Below, one piece after another: positions 16,683-25,350 of a stretch of DNA of 64,000 nucleotides (positions within the stretch are counted from its first letter, which is position 1; each line of letters begins with the position of its first letter). This stretch comes from Candidatus Poribacteria bacterium (GTDB lineage Bacteria; Poribacteria; WGA-4E; JAJDTR01), in NCBI GenBank assembly GCA_028820655.1, contig JAPPIK010000014.1:124001-188000 (forward strand), given 5' to 3'. The translations under genes and the position numbers were made by a program. Below the pieces are notes generated by a model that searched no databases, had not been told where the DNA came from, and was given only the letters and a program-made list of their open reading frames with translations.

Positions 16683-17762
16683 CTACTCCTCCGGCCACTC
16701 CTCAAGGGGATGGCGACGTTGGGTTAAGGGAATGGACACCCGCGCGCCAAGTCGATGGGATTCGTAGGTGCCCTGAATGAGTTCGAGCGCCTTTACGGCT
16801 TGGGCGCCGCTTAGCGGATGCTCGTCACCGGTCTCGATGCATCGAACGAATTCTTCCACCGCGATTCGGTAGACCGCGTCCCAACTACCGGGGCCTCGTC
16901 CGGCGAGCTCGGTCGTCGGTAGTTCTATCGGTTGCCAGATATTGTCCTCCGGACTGTCGGACCACAGCGCGTCCGAGCGATGCATCAGAGGACAAGGGGA
17001 TTCCGGTACTCGTATCGCCAAGGCCCCCTCTGTTCCAATTAACTCGATACCAAAGTATTCCGGTTCCGCCCGCCAGAAATCGACCGTCGCGGTAACGCCG
17101 TTCTTGAACCCAAGAGTGGTCGTCGATTTGTCCCCTGCCATCGGACCCATTCCCCCGGGATGGGGTTGAATGTCTATCGCAGTCGCCGGTTTGCCGTCGG
17201 TTGTCACGTAACCGTCAAGCCATTCCGCATCCCCGGCAAAGAAACGGGCGATGTCAAAGAGGTGGGTTCCGAGATTGATTAAGTTGTGCCCCGAGGGATT
17301 CGAACTCCGCGAGGTCGCCCGCATCGTCAGCAGGTCGCCGATATACCCCTCCTCCAAGAGCCTTTTCGCTCGGATATGGTAGGGGTCGCATCGTCTGATA
17401 TTGTAGATAGCCAACTGGATTCCCGCCCGATCGCATGCCGCCACCATCTCGTCGGCATGAGTGAGCGAGATCGCGATGGGCTTTTCGCCCAAAACGTGAA
17501 TGCCCCGTTCCGCCGCCGCAAGTGTCATTTCGTACAGTTGGATGGGATTGGTGTCTATTTCGACAATGTCCAGATCCGCGTTGGCTAACATGTCGTCATA
17601 GCTTGAATAGATTGTAGAGATACCGAGTTCTTGGAACAGTTCCCTCTCGGCGTCGTTTTGAGCGGCGGCTGCGACCAGTTCAACTCGCGGCGCGGCGTTC
17701 AGTGCGGAGACATGGGAACTCAAATGGGTTGTTCCAACGATGCCTGTACGGTAGATTTTCAT
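16683..17762 (-). CDS. Gfo/Idh/MocA family oxidoreductase
   Basis: The 359-residue protein has the N-terminal Rossmann fold (GIVGTTHLSSHVSAL), the catalytic lysine motif HVLGEKPIA (about residues 92-100) and the C-terminal alpha/beta dimerisation domain with GHNLINLGTHLFDIARFF carrying the usual His/Asp region. Members oxidise or isomerise sugars, inositols and glycosides with NAD(P). It is tandem with, and about 60 bp downstream of, the tandem ABM gene, with a hairpin between them. The C-terminal ESHRLGARVSIPL is typical of the family. Confidence 0.92.
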   Translation of the reverse strand: MKIYRTGIVGTTHLSSHVSALNAAPRVELVAAAAQNDAERELFQELGISTIYSSYDDMLANADLDIVEIDTNPIQLYEMTLAAAERGIHVLGEKPIAISLTHADEMVAACDRAGIQLAIYNIRRCDPYHIRAKRLLEEGYIGDLLTMRATSRSSNPSGHNLINLGTHLFDIARFFAGDAEWLDGYVTTDGKPATAIDIQPHPGGMGPMAGDKSTTTLGFKNGVTATVDFWRAEPEYFGIELIGTEGALAIRVPESPCPLMHRSDALWSDSPEDNIWQPIELPTTELAGRGPGSWDAVYRIAVEEFVRCIETGDEHPLSGAQAVKALELIQGTYESHRLGARVSIPLTQRRHPLEEWPEE

Positions 17763-17781
17763 AGTGGGCGCCTAGAGTTAA

Positions 17782-17813
17782 GAACCCAAGTTTTCAAGAA
17801 AAAACTTGGGTTC
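17782..17813. terminator. Perfect 13-bp hairpin after a minus-strand gene
   Basis: GAACCCAAGTTTT pairs perfectly with AAAACTTGGGTTC around the loop CAAGAA. It begins 8 bp beyond the stop codon of the leftward gene 17822-18529. The stem contains its own A/T tracts, so it may act as a terminator for that gene. The same hairpin recurs at 50485-50516. Confidence 0.55.
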
Positions 17814-17821
17814 GAGGCAAG

Positions 17822-18529
17822 TTAGCGGTTGGGTTTTCCGGCACTCCAGTTCCAATTATCCGGTGGCCAAACATTGGCGCCGACGACTTTGTCCTTATTG
17901 TCAGCCAGTGAAAAACCGGGGGCGTACCAGTCTTTGACTTCCTCAACCCAGCGTTTTATGTGAGGTGTACCTCTGTGATATTCGAACGCCGCTTTGTTCA
18001 CATAGACCTCGTAAAGGTAGAGTGCCGATCGATCTTCCTGGTTTTGGTAGATGTCGAATCTAAGACATCCCTGTTCTTCGTTGACCGATCCAATTGCATC
18101 GCGGCGCAACGACTCGATGAAATCGGACACATGATCGTCTTTGACTTTGATAGGTGCGTGAATTACAAACAAGCCCCTGTCAAAGGCATCGTCTTCTACG
18201 GCGGAGGGACGTTGTGAATCCCAGCAAGCGTCGCCAAGAGGAAATACAGGGCGGTACTTTGCATACTCGGGGGGCGAGGCTGTCCAGTTCTTTGTGGTTT
18301 GTGAGAATCTTTGGTAGTGGGGAAGGCTCAGATGTTCGTAAAATGCGCCCATATCGTTGTAGATTTGGCACAGACCGAGTTTCGTGGAGTCGTTTTCATC
18401 TTGAATGACATCGTAGCGCCGGCACCCGGGTTCGCTTTTTACCGTAGTCTTGGCATTCAATACCGCCTCGCGGATAAGATCGTCCACGTGTTGCTCTTTT
18501 GCATGGATGGGTATCATTAGAACTTCCAT
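17822..18529 (-). CDS. Tandem antibiotic-biosynthesis-monooxygenase (ABM) domain protein
   Basis: The 235-residue protein contains two copies of the about 95-residue ABM/YgiN ferredoxin-like fold. Domain 1 (about 1-95) has MIPIHAKEQHVDDLIREAV, EPGCRRYDVIQDEND and YEHLSLPHYQRFSQ. Domain 2 (about 118-215) has VIHAPIKVKDDHVSDFIESL, EQGCLRFDIYQNQED and VYVNKAAFEYHRGTPHIKRW. Single-domain members form dimers, so a tandem copy is an intramolecular dimer. Members act as cofactor-poor monooxygenases or quinol-related enzymes, and the substrate is unknown. A weak ribosome site precedes the ATG. Confidence 0.9.
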   Translation of the reverse strand: MEVLMIPIHAKEQHVDDLIREAVLNAKTTVKSEPGCRRYDVIQDENDSTKLGLCQIYNDMGAFYEHLSLPHYQRFSQTTKNWTASPPEYAKYRPVFPLGDACWDSQRPSAVEDDAFDRGLFVIHAPIKVKDDHVSDFIESLRRDAIGSVNEEQGCLRFDIYQNQEDRSALYLYEVYVNKAAFEYHRGTPHIKRWVEEVKDWYAPGFSLADNKDKVVGANVWPPDNWNWSAGKPNR

Positions 18530-18862
18530 AGATTTCCTCGTTTCTCGCAGTTGTAATTACTGCATCCGCATCGGGGAGGTTGTTTTCAGTGCAGACTACT
18601 GTGTTGCTATTTTATCAAGGAGTGTGAAAATGAGTCAAGACAATTCAGTTTCCGAGACCTGGGAAGCGCAATGCGCCTGAGGAGATTCTTTCGATTTTAT
18701 GACCGAAGAACGTCTCTGCGGGAGTGAGATAAAAAGGACCGAGAATTGAGAAAAAGTCGACTTTGTCTAAATCGGGAGACTGTCCTGTAATGACCTATAC
18801 CAGTGGAATAAGGATGGAAGATAATCCGGAATCACGTACAATTACGGTGGTTTCAAAATCGC
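18530..18862. other. Intergenic region before the CRTAC1 gene
   Basis: This separates the leftward ABM gene from the rightward CRTAC1 gene. The only notable items are a tiny frame with a good ribosome site (18630-18680) and the promoter that follows at 18863. No larger coding frame is convincing. Confidence 0.4.
18630..18680 (+). CDS. Possible 16-residue peptide
   Basis: ATG is preceded 7 bp by AAGGAG, and the frame MSQDNSVSETWEAQCA then stops. The ribosome site is among the better ones in the window, yet the frame is tiny and polar with a C-terminal cysteine. It could be a leader peptide or chance. Confidence 0.2.
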   Translation: MSQDNSVSETWEAQCA

Positions 18863-18891
18863 TTTACAACGCGCTCTCATCGGTGTATAAT
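18863..18891 (+). promoter_or_regulatory. Sigma-70-type promoter of the CRTAC1 gene
   Basis: TTTACA (18863-18868), a 17-bp spacer and a perfect TATAAT (18886-18891). Transcription would begin around 18898, which rules out the TTG at 18899 as a start and favours the ATG at 18938. Confidence 0.6.
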
Positions 18892-18937
18892 CCACCTTTT
18901 GACGCCCTTCACCATTACTCTCCGAATCGACCTTTTT

Positions 18938-20689
18938 ATGTTTGGGCAGATTGAAAGCGCTCTGAGCCGCGTAACCATCGGCCTGGTTTGTCTAGTTACA
19001 GTTGTCGCTATAGCAACCACAGGTCATACAGACAGGGATAAGCCGCTGTTCACCGAGATTACGTCTGCGGTGGGGCTTGAGGAAAGTTTGGAGCCGTGGC
19101 CTTCCGATGGTACCTATACGTTGCCGGAGATCATGGGAGGCGGAGTTGCGTTGTTTGATTACGACAACGATAACGACCTCGATCTCCTCCATATCCGATC
19201 ACTACTGTTTCGCGAACCCACCGGCGAGAAGGAGAGACGTCCTTCGGAGATCGCCGGCGGACACTGGGCGGGACTTTTCTGGACGCATTTTCGCCTCTTT
19301 CAGCAGCAGGCGGATGGTTCGTTTTCAGATGTTACGGATCTTGCGGGCTTCGACGATGCCGGTTATGGGCAGGGGGTGGCTGTTGGAGACACGGACAATG
19401 ACGGCGACTTAGACCTTTTTGTGACGAATTTTGGCCCCGATGTCTTCTACCGAAACAACGGCGATGGAACGTTTGCCGATGCGACGGACGCCGCCGGTTT
19501 TTCTAAGGGAGGTTGGAGCACATCTGCCGCGTTCTTGGATTACGATGCCGACGGGTATTTAGATCTTTATGTAGCTCGATATCTTCGATTCGATCCCGCT
19601 GTCTCCTGCCGAAGACTGAGTGATGCACGCGACTATTGCGGCCCTCAGAGTTTTGAAGGCATACCGGACTCGCTCTATAGGAATAACGGCGACGGTACGT
19701 TTACCGATGTGACCCTCGAAGTTGGAATCGTTTCGTCCGACAAAGGGCTGGGTGTTGTTTGTGCGGACTTTACTTCGGATGGTTGGGTAGATCTATACGT
19801 TGCCAACGACGGAGAAGCGAATCGGCTCTGGGTCAACTCGGGATCGGGCGCTTTTTTCGATGAAGCCATTATGAGGGGTTTGGCTTTCAACACACACGGC
19901 AAGGCGGAAGCCAGCATGGGTGTCACTGTTGGGGACGTGAATCGTGACGGCGAACTCGACCTGTTTATGACCCATTTCGTTCGTGAAACCAACACCCTCT
20001 ATCTCGCATCACCGTATGGGATATTCAGTGACGCAACCGATAATTCGGGATTCTCGGGAATTGATTTGCCGTTCACCGGGTTTGGGTGCGGTTTTTTCGA
20101 TTTCGATCACGATGCTGATCTTGATATCGCGCTCGTGAACGGACGAGTGATGCGAGGTCCTGTACTCCCGGGAGTCAACCTCGGTACATTCTGGAAGCCC
20201 TACGCGGAACCGAACTTACTATTTGAGAATGATGGTCGCGGGCAGTTCAGCGGCGTAGGCGCACGCGGCGGTAACTTCACTTCACAAGTCGAGATTAGCC
20301 GCGGTCTGGCATTCGGCGATATTGACCGAGACGGCGACCTGGACTTTGTCGTCGGTAACATCTGGGGAACTCCGCGCGTGTTCAGGAATGATGCGCCCGC
20401 ACTCGGGACACATTGGCTGTCAGTCCGTGCTATGACAGGGAAGCGCGATGCTATCGGCGCACGGGTCACGGTGGTAGCCGACGGTGTCAAGTTCGTCGGA
20501 CTGGTGCTGCCAGCCTACAGCTACTTGAGCAGCAGTGAATTCAAAGCTCATTTCGGATTGGGAGAGATTGAGGAGGTCGAGGCGGTTGAAGTCCTTTGGC
20601 CCGATGGAGACAAGGAGCGTTTCAGAGTGTCCGGGATTGACAGAGTGATAACCCTTCGCCAAGGTGAAGGCGAATCCCTCGGAAGCTAA
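18938..20689 (+). CDS. CRTAC1-type FG-GAP / ASPIC-UnbV protein, copy 1
   Basis: The 583-residue protein is secreted (hydrophobic segment VTIGLVCLVTVVAIATTG within the first 35 residues). Repeated Ca-binding FG-GAP-like units follow, each with 'D.DNDGD.DL' loops (VALFDYDNDNDLDLL, VGDTDNDGDLDLFVTNFG, FLDYDADGYLDLYVARY, VGDVNRDGELDLFMTHFV, FGDIDRDGDLDFVVGN). The C-terminal ASPIC/UnbV domain is clear (DAIGARVTVVADG, SYLSSSEFKAHFGLG, VLWPDGDKERF). The fold is an extracellular integrin-alpha-like beta-propeller, probably binding carbohydrate or protein. The ATG at 18938 fits the promoter at 18863. A paralogue lies at 30507-32210. Confidence 0.92.
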   Translation: MFGQIESALSRVTIGLVCLVTVVAIATTGHTDRDKPLFTEITSAVGLEESLEPWPSDGTYTLPEIMGGGVALFDYDNDNDLDLLHIRSLLFREPTGEKERRPSEIAGGHWAGLFWTHFRLFQQQADGSFSDVTDLAGFDDAGYGQGVAVGDTDNDGDLDLFVTNFGPDVFYRNNGDGTFADATDAAGFSKGGWSTSAAFLDYDADGYLDLYVARYLRFDPAVSCRRLSDARDYCGPQSFEGIPDSLYRNNGDGTFTDVTLEVGIVSSDKGLGVVCADFTSDGWVDLYVANDGEANRLWVNSGSGAFFDEAIMRGLAFNTHGKAEASMGVTVGDVNRDGELDLFMTHFVRETNTLYLASPYGIFSDATDNSGFSGIDLPFTGFGCGFFDFDHDADLDIALVNGRVMRGPVLPGVNLGTFWKPYAEPNLLFENDGRGQFSGVGARGGNFTSQVEISRGLAFGDIDRDGDLDFVVGNIWGTPRVFRNDAPALGTHWLSVRAMTGKRDAIGARVTVVADGVKFVGLVLPAYSYLSSSEFKAHFGLGEIEEVEAVEVLWPDGDKERFRVSGIDRVITLRQGEGESLGS

Positions 20690-20698
20690 GCTAATTCT

Positions 20699-20912
20699 AA
20701 GAGCCTGTTTTAAAAATACAATTTGTAGGGTGCGCACTGCGCACCAGCCTTTAAAAGCCCCGGAGGGGCGGAAGGTGTATAGAAACACCGAACCCCCACG
20801 CATCTAAGCCCCAGCGGGGCGAAAGGTATATAGCGAGCAATTACAAAAACATGAAAAAACAGTCTTCAAATGACGAAAACTGGCTTGGCTGCCGACTTTT
20901 CAAACAGGTTCT
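20699..20912. mobile_element. MITE-like element with AGARCCTGTTTKAAAA inverted ends
   Basis: The left end reads AAGAGCCTGTTTTAAAAAT and the right end, in reverse complement, reads TAGAACCTGTTTGAAAAGT. Inside are GTAGGGTGCGCACTGCGCACC and two GCCCC/GGGGC hairpins, each followed by GAAAGGTRTATAG-type sequence (20756-20785 and 20812-20836). There is no coding capacity. A related element with the same ends lies at 57911-58051. It occupies the space between the CRTAC1 gene and the next PhyH gene. Confidence 0.55.
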
Positions 20913-21069
20913 AATGCAAGTTGCAACTTACAGGATTATAGTAGATCCCGCGCGATAGAGAACCCCCGTGCTGCACAGGTGGCAGTTCGGGTTATCTATC
21001 TGAATGATCCGCAATTTCCACGATTGTTGCGGAGCCAACCCAGCCGACAGTGGCGAGGTGAGAACACAG

Positions 21070-21864
21070 ATGGCCAGCCCGATAACTGATGAAAATTGGG
21101 AAATAGAATCCATAGTTTCGGATGAGCAGGTGAATTTCTACCGCGAGCGCGGCTATCTAAAATTCGGTAGGATTTTCACGAAACTGGAATTGGACCTATT
21201 GCGCGATCACGTTGATGGCATGATTGACTCGTTGCCGGAAAACAAACGCCCGGAACAGATGGATGTGCCGCATTTCGAAGATCCCTTTCTTTTCAAATAC
21301 CTAACGCATCCGCGTGTATTGGATGTTATCGAGCGATTCATCGGTCCGGATATTGTCCTGTGGTCCAGTCATTTCATTAGTAAACGATCCGGCGACGGTT
21401 TGGCGGTGCCTTGGCACCAAGACGGCGTTTATTGGGGGAAGCGTTTGGAGCCAATGCGCGTTATCACCATGTGGTTGGCGGTTGACGAGTCCCTTGTTTC
21501 TAATGGATGCATGCGAGTGATTGCCGGAAGCCACAAACTTCGCGATCAACGGTATGAGGAGGTGGACAATCACAACGAAAACCTGTTTCATCACGAGGTT
21601 GTCGCGGACGACATCGATCCGTCAAAAATCGTGGATTTGGAACTGCAGATCGGAGAATGTCACTTCCATGACGGTTTCACCATCCACGGCTCCAACCCCA
21701 ACACTTCTAATAAGCGGCGTTGCGGCTACACGATGCGTTACATGCCCGCCACGGTGCGTTGCAACGATCCAGCGCTGAATCCCAACCATCACATCTATCT
21801 TTTGCGCGGAGAGGATCGTACCGGTGGATCGAATATCTACACACCTTTGCCAATGGTGGCATGA
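21070..21864 (+). CDS. Phytanoyl-CoA dioxygenase (PhyH) family protein
   Basis: This is a canonical PhyH protein of 264 residues from the ATG at 21070 (GAGGTGAG lies upstream; an in-frame ATG at 21004 is less likely). It has WHQDGVYW (H116-x-D118), TMWLAVDESLVSNGCMRVIAGSHK, the distal histidine in FTIHGSNPN (H206) and the 2-oxoglutarate arginine in KRRCGYTMRYMP. All three metal ligands are in place, so it should be an active Fe(II)/2-oxoglutarate dioxygenase on a small organic substrate. It is followed 69 bp later by a GHL10-like gene in the same direction. Confidence 0.93.
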   Translation: MASPITDENWEIESIVSDEQVNFYRERGYLKFGRIFTKLELDLLRDHVDGMIDSLPENKRPEQMDVPHFEDPFLFKYLTHPRVLDVIERFIGPDIVLWSSHFISKRSGDGLAVPWHQDGVYWGKRLEPMRVITMWLAVDESLVSNGCMRVIAGSHKLRDQRYEEVDNHNENLFHHEVVADDIDPSKIVDLELQIGECHFHDGFTIHGSNPNTSNKRRCGYTMRYMPATVRCNDPALNPNHHIYLLRGEDRTGGSNIYTPLPMVA

Positions 21865-21933
21865 GTTCATAGACAAGACGAAGTATTGACCCGTAGCTGG
21901 CGCGATTGCATTGTGTAGAGAGCGATTCATCAA

Positions 21934-23100
21934 ATGATCGATATAGCCATCGTTAATCCGAGTCGGTCTCCCGCGAAGTGTGCGCAGGTCGGTGTACGGA
22001 AGATCATTTCCACCTTCTACGAAGGGGTGCTCACAAGTCATGAGTGGCTGAGGTGCCGCAAATCGACGGGAGCGGCGGATATTGAATATTACGGACAATA
22101 TCCGGGCGCCGAATCTCGAGATCTGCTTTTGAATCTGAGTCAGGAGGCGCATCGTTCAGGCGTTGAAGTGCACCCGTATTCGCTTGTGGCAATCGCTGGC
22201 GTGTGGTCGGGTTCGCGTCGAACAGTACCCCGCACGATAATTCCCGATGGCAGGATACCCCGATTCGCGGTTGAGCATCCGGAGTACATGTCTCGAGGGC
22301 GCGATGGAAGAAGTTGGCTTGATTGGGAGGTGGGCGAACCGGTTCTGGGTTACGACATTGGCTACATGTCGTTGGCTTATCCCGAAGTTCGGGAATATGT
22401 CATAGCCGGGCTAGTGGCGTACGCGCGTGAATTCGCGGCAGACGGCGTCCAATTGGAATTTGTGCAAGTCTTGGCGGAGGGCGAAGAGGTGTGGCCGCTG
22501 GGCTATGACGCCCCCGCTATCGCACACTACACCGAATCCCATGGATCCGACCCGCGCGAAATCGGTAACGACGATGAACCGTGGACGCGCCTACGTGCGG
22601 GCTACTACACTCAATTGATGAGAGAGTTGAGAGAAGAGTTCTCGAGTCTGGGAAGAAACGTCGAAATCTCGGTCGCCACCGAAGGCGTTTGGTCTGCCCC
22701 GGATGGCGCGTACAAACTGATGTTGGATTGGCCTGCTTGGGTTGACGAGGGATTGGTTGACGCTTTGCATCCAAGATTCTGGATTATAGACCCGCACTAT
22801 CCGCTAAGTTACCCAAACAGCGAAACCGGTTCATGGTACGTGGAACCGGCTAGAATCGAGAAGGAGATTGCTACGGTAAAAGAGGTGGTCGGGGAGAAGT
22901 GCGAAATTTACGGCACTGTGCTCGGCAAGAATGGCGGCGGTGGTATACCGGTCGGCGAGTTTGTTGAGCGGACGGTCGCTGCGGCGAAGGCGATGATCGA
23001 AGCGGGTTCGGACGGTTTCGGCATATACGCCGATGACCACCTTATGTCCGAGACGAAATTTTGGGATGCTCTCCGTCAAATAAGCACAGGTCGATTCTGA
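21934..23100 (+). CDS. TIM-barrel glycoside-hydrolase-like protein (GHL10-like)
   Basis: The 388-residue cytoplasmic protein (no signal peptide) looks like the putative glycosidase group related to GHL10/DUF4015. Features are VEVHPYSLVAIAGVW, EHPEYMSRGRDGRSWLDW (typical HPEW-like motif), SLAYPEVREYVIAGLVAYAREFAADGVQLEF and ISVATEGVWSAPD, DALHPRFWIIDPHYP and a final barrel strand GSDGFGIYADDHL. The barrel pattern of acidic residues at strand ends (E in VQLEFVQ, D in IYADDH) is consistent with glycosidase chemistry. The exact family and substrate are uncertain. Confidence 0.65.
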   Translation: MIDIAIVNPSRSPAKCAQVGVRKIISTFYEGVLTSHEWLRCRKSTGAADIEYYGQYPGAESRDLLLNLSQEAHRSGVEVHPYSLVAIAGVWSGSRRTVPRTIIPDGRIPRFAVEHPEYMSRGRDGRSWLDWEVGEPVLGYDIGYMSLAYPEVREYVIAGLVAYAREFAADGVQLEFVQVLAEGEEVWPLGYDAPAIAHYTESHGSDPREIGNDDEPWTRLRAGYYTQLMRELREEFSSLGRNVEISVATEGVWSAPDGAYKLMLDWPAWVDEGLVDALHPRFWIIDPHYPLSYPNSETGSWYVEPARIEKEIATVKEVVGEKCEIYGTVLGKNGGGGIPVGEFVERTVAAAKAMIEAGSDGFGIYADDHLMSETKFWDALRQISTGRF

Positions 23101-23237
23101 TCAATTTGCAACAATAGCATTATATCATACCACTTTGCTTAAGCATCAGTGAATACAGTGTTTTCCTCACTCCGGAACCGATCGGATGCGAATAGCTTGA
23201 GTTCCGGCCCAATTTTACTACGACTAAGGAATTAACT

Positions 23238-24041
23238 ATGAGCACTTTTTCAATGCAGGATGTTCAGCAATATTCCGTGCCTGGCGGAGCCGTAGCGCTC
23301 TGGTGGTTGGGGCAGGCGGGATTTCTCATCAAGAGTCCCCAAGGGAAGATAATTGCGCTCGACCCATATCTGACAAATTCATGCAAACCCCTTGGCGAGG
23401 AGGTTGGATTTAACATGGATAGGCTCGTGCCGCCGCCGCTCCCGCCTGAAGACTTGGTTGGAATTGATCTCTATCTGATGACGCACAGCCACCAGGATCA
23501 CTTGGATCCTGAAACGCTAGAGGGATATCGCGCAGCCGGCGGACAAGGACCCTACGCCGCCCCCGCAGAGACGATCGAGAAGTTGGAGGAACTAGGGGTG
23601 TCAGCCGACCAAACGACAATGGTTTGGCCCAACAAAACCTTTACGGTCGGTGATATAACCCTGCGTGCCACATTTGCAATCCCTTTCGGCGGTGATGACC
23701 TTACCCATGTCGGTTATCTCGCCTTCATCTCCGGCGGTCCAACCGTCTATTTTACAGGGGACACTTCCTATCACGATTTGATCGCCACCAGTGTGGCTGA
23801 ACATCAACCGGAAGTGATGGTGACGGTGATTAATCCCGCTTTTCGCAACCTCGCTCCCGGCGAAGCGTCGCTCCTCGCGAAACAGATTGACGCGAAGGTT
23901 GTTATTCCCTGTCACCATGACCTGTTCCCGGACAATCAACAACCGCCGCAGATGCTCCGCACCAACCTCCATATTCTAGGGATAGGCGATCGGTATCAGC
24001 CTTTGGAGCACGGGAAACCGTATGTCTACCCGCAGGCATGA
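23238..24041 (+). CDS. UlaG-like metallo-beta-lactamase-fold hydrolase
   Basis: The 267-residue protein has VALWWLGQAGFLIKSPQGKIIALDPYLTNS and the metal motif MTHSHQDHLDPETL (H-x-H-x-D-H). TVYFTGDTSYH (further metal Asp) and VVIPCHHDLFPDN (late His) complete the set typical of UlaG, the L-ascorbate-6-phosphate lactonase. Family members hydrolyse lactones or phosphoesters of sugars. An AAGGA site 8 bp before the ATG supports the start. It sits between a GHL10-like gene and a dehydrogenase gene, consistent with sugar-acid catabolism. Confidence 0.92.
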   Translation: MSTFSMQDVQQYSVPGGAVALWWLGQAGFLIKSPQGKIIALDPYLTNSCKPLGEEVGFNMDRLVPPPLPPEDLVGIDLYLMTHSHQDHLDPETLEGYRAAGGQGPYAAPAETIEKLEELGVSADQTTMVWPNKTFTVGDITLRATFAIPFGGDDLTHVGYLAFISGGPTVYFTGDTSYHDLIATSVAEHQPEVMVTVINPAFRNLAPGEASLLAKQIDAKVVIPCHHDLFPDNQQPPQMLRTNLHILGIGDRYQPLEHGKPYVYPQA

Positions 24042-24185
24042 TAATTTACCCTTGGCGATGGATTGGTTTAATTGTGTCGTGCAACAGCATGGGCATGTCC
24101 GTGGAAGCAGAAGCCTGCGGCATGTTACACTTCTCGAAATGCCCCGAACACACTATTGACGAACCATCGCGGTATCAACTTTTTT

Positions 24186-25277
24186 ATGCCGGACAAGACC
24201 CATTCAGCGGTGGCAATAGCCACGCGGAAAATGAAAATCCAAGTTTTTGACCTTCCGGTGATTGGTGAGGATGACGGTTTGCTGAAGGTCGAGATGTGCG
24301 GGGTATGTGGGAGCGACCCGCGAATCTTCGAATGGACCGACCCCGAAAGATTTCCGCTCATCATGGGTCACGAAGTGCTCGGGCGCATTGAAGAGATAGG
24401 AAGCCAAGCGTCCGCGAGATGGGGGATCGAAAAGGGAGATCGGGTTGTTGTTGAGCATCTCTTTGGGTGCGGACATTGCCGCATGTGTCTCATAGGCGAA
24501 TACCGTTTCTGCTTTGAACAGCTCGGTTACGGCGGTCCCATTCCATCAAGCGTCCCGCCGCACCTTTGGGGCGCTTATGGGGAATACATGTATCTCGCGC
24601 CAAACTCCAGAATCCATCGCATTGCGCGAGATGTTCCGGCTGAAGCAGCCGCCATGACCTGCGCCAACATCGGAAACGGAATTCGCTGGGTGCGAACGAA
24701 GGGAGGCGTTTCCGTCGGAGACACGGTGGTCGTCATCGGGCCGGGAGGGCAAGGATTAGCCGCCGTGCTAGCCGCTCGCGAGGCGGGCGCTGCGATAATC
24801 GTAGTAATTGGGCTTATGGGCGATAACCACCGTTTTCAACTTGCGGGGGAATTCGGCGCAACCCATTTCATTAACATAGAGACTGAAGATCCGGTGCAGA
24901 GCGTGCGAAAACTCACTGGGGGTGCATTGGCAGATGTGGTTATGGACCTCACTGGCGCCACGAGTTCCGCACCACTGTCCTTGGAACTCGTGCGACCCAT
25001 GGGTACCATTGTATTGGGGTCGAATACCGGAGAGGCGTCGGTACCGCTGGTATCCAGCAAAATAGCCGCGAAAGAGATACGCTATCAGGGTGTGAACTCG
25101 CACGATACATCCGCCGTGCGAGCCGCCATCAAACTCGTCGAATCTCGCCGCTATCCGATTCAAAAGATGGTCACCCATTACTTTGAGTTGGCGGAAGTCG
25201 AAACCGCGGTGCGCGCGGCAGGGGGTGAAATCCGTTTGGACGGGTTCATAAAGGGCGTTATTGTGCCCAATCCGTAA
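24186..25277 (+). CDS. Zinc-dependent medium-chain alcohol/polyol dehydrogenase
   Basis: From the ATG at 24186 the protein has 363 residues; the frame is open further upstream, but that part is not family-like. It has the catalytic zinc site (EMCGVCGSDP, GHEVLGRIEEIG), the structural zinc cysteines in FGCGHCRMCLIGEYRFC (C-x2-C-x2-C-x7-C) and the NAD-binding VVVIGPGGQGLAAVLAAREAGA. Threonine-, sorbitol- and galactitol-type dehydrogenases share this layout. The substrate is probably a polyol or hydroxy-acid in the surrounding catabolic set. Confidence 0.9.
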   Translation: MPDKTHSAVAIATRKMKIQVFDLPVIGEDDGLLKVEMCGVCGSDPRIFEWTDPERFPLIMGHEVLGRIEEIGSQASARWGIEKGDRVVVEHLFGCGHCRMCLIGEYRFCFEQLGYGGPIPSSVPPHLWGAYGEYMYLAPNSRIHRIARDVPAEAAAMTCANIGNGIRWVRTKGGVSVGDTVVVIGPGGQGLAAVLAAREAGAAIIVVIGLMGDNHRFQLAGEFGATHFINIETEDPVQSVRKLTGGALADVVMDLTGATSSAPLSLELVRPMGTIVLGSNTGEASVPLVSSKIAAKEIRYQGVNSHDTSAVRAAIKLVESRRYPIQKMVTHYFELAEVETAVRAAGGEIRLDGFIKGVIVPNP

Positions 25278-25350
25278 TCCGACTCGCCGCCTCGAATGAG
25301 CGTCGAGCGCGACTGGGTCCGGCAACTTGCTGCAAGGAATCTATATCTAT

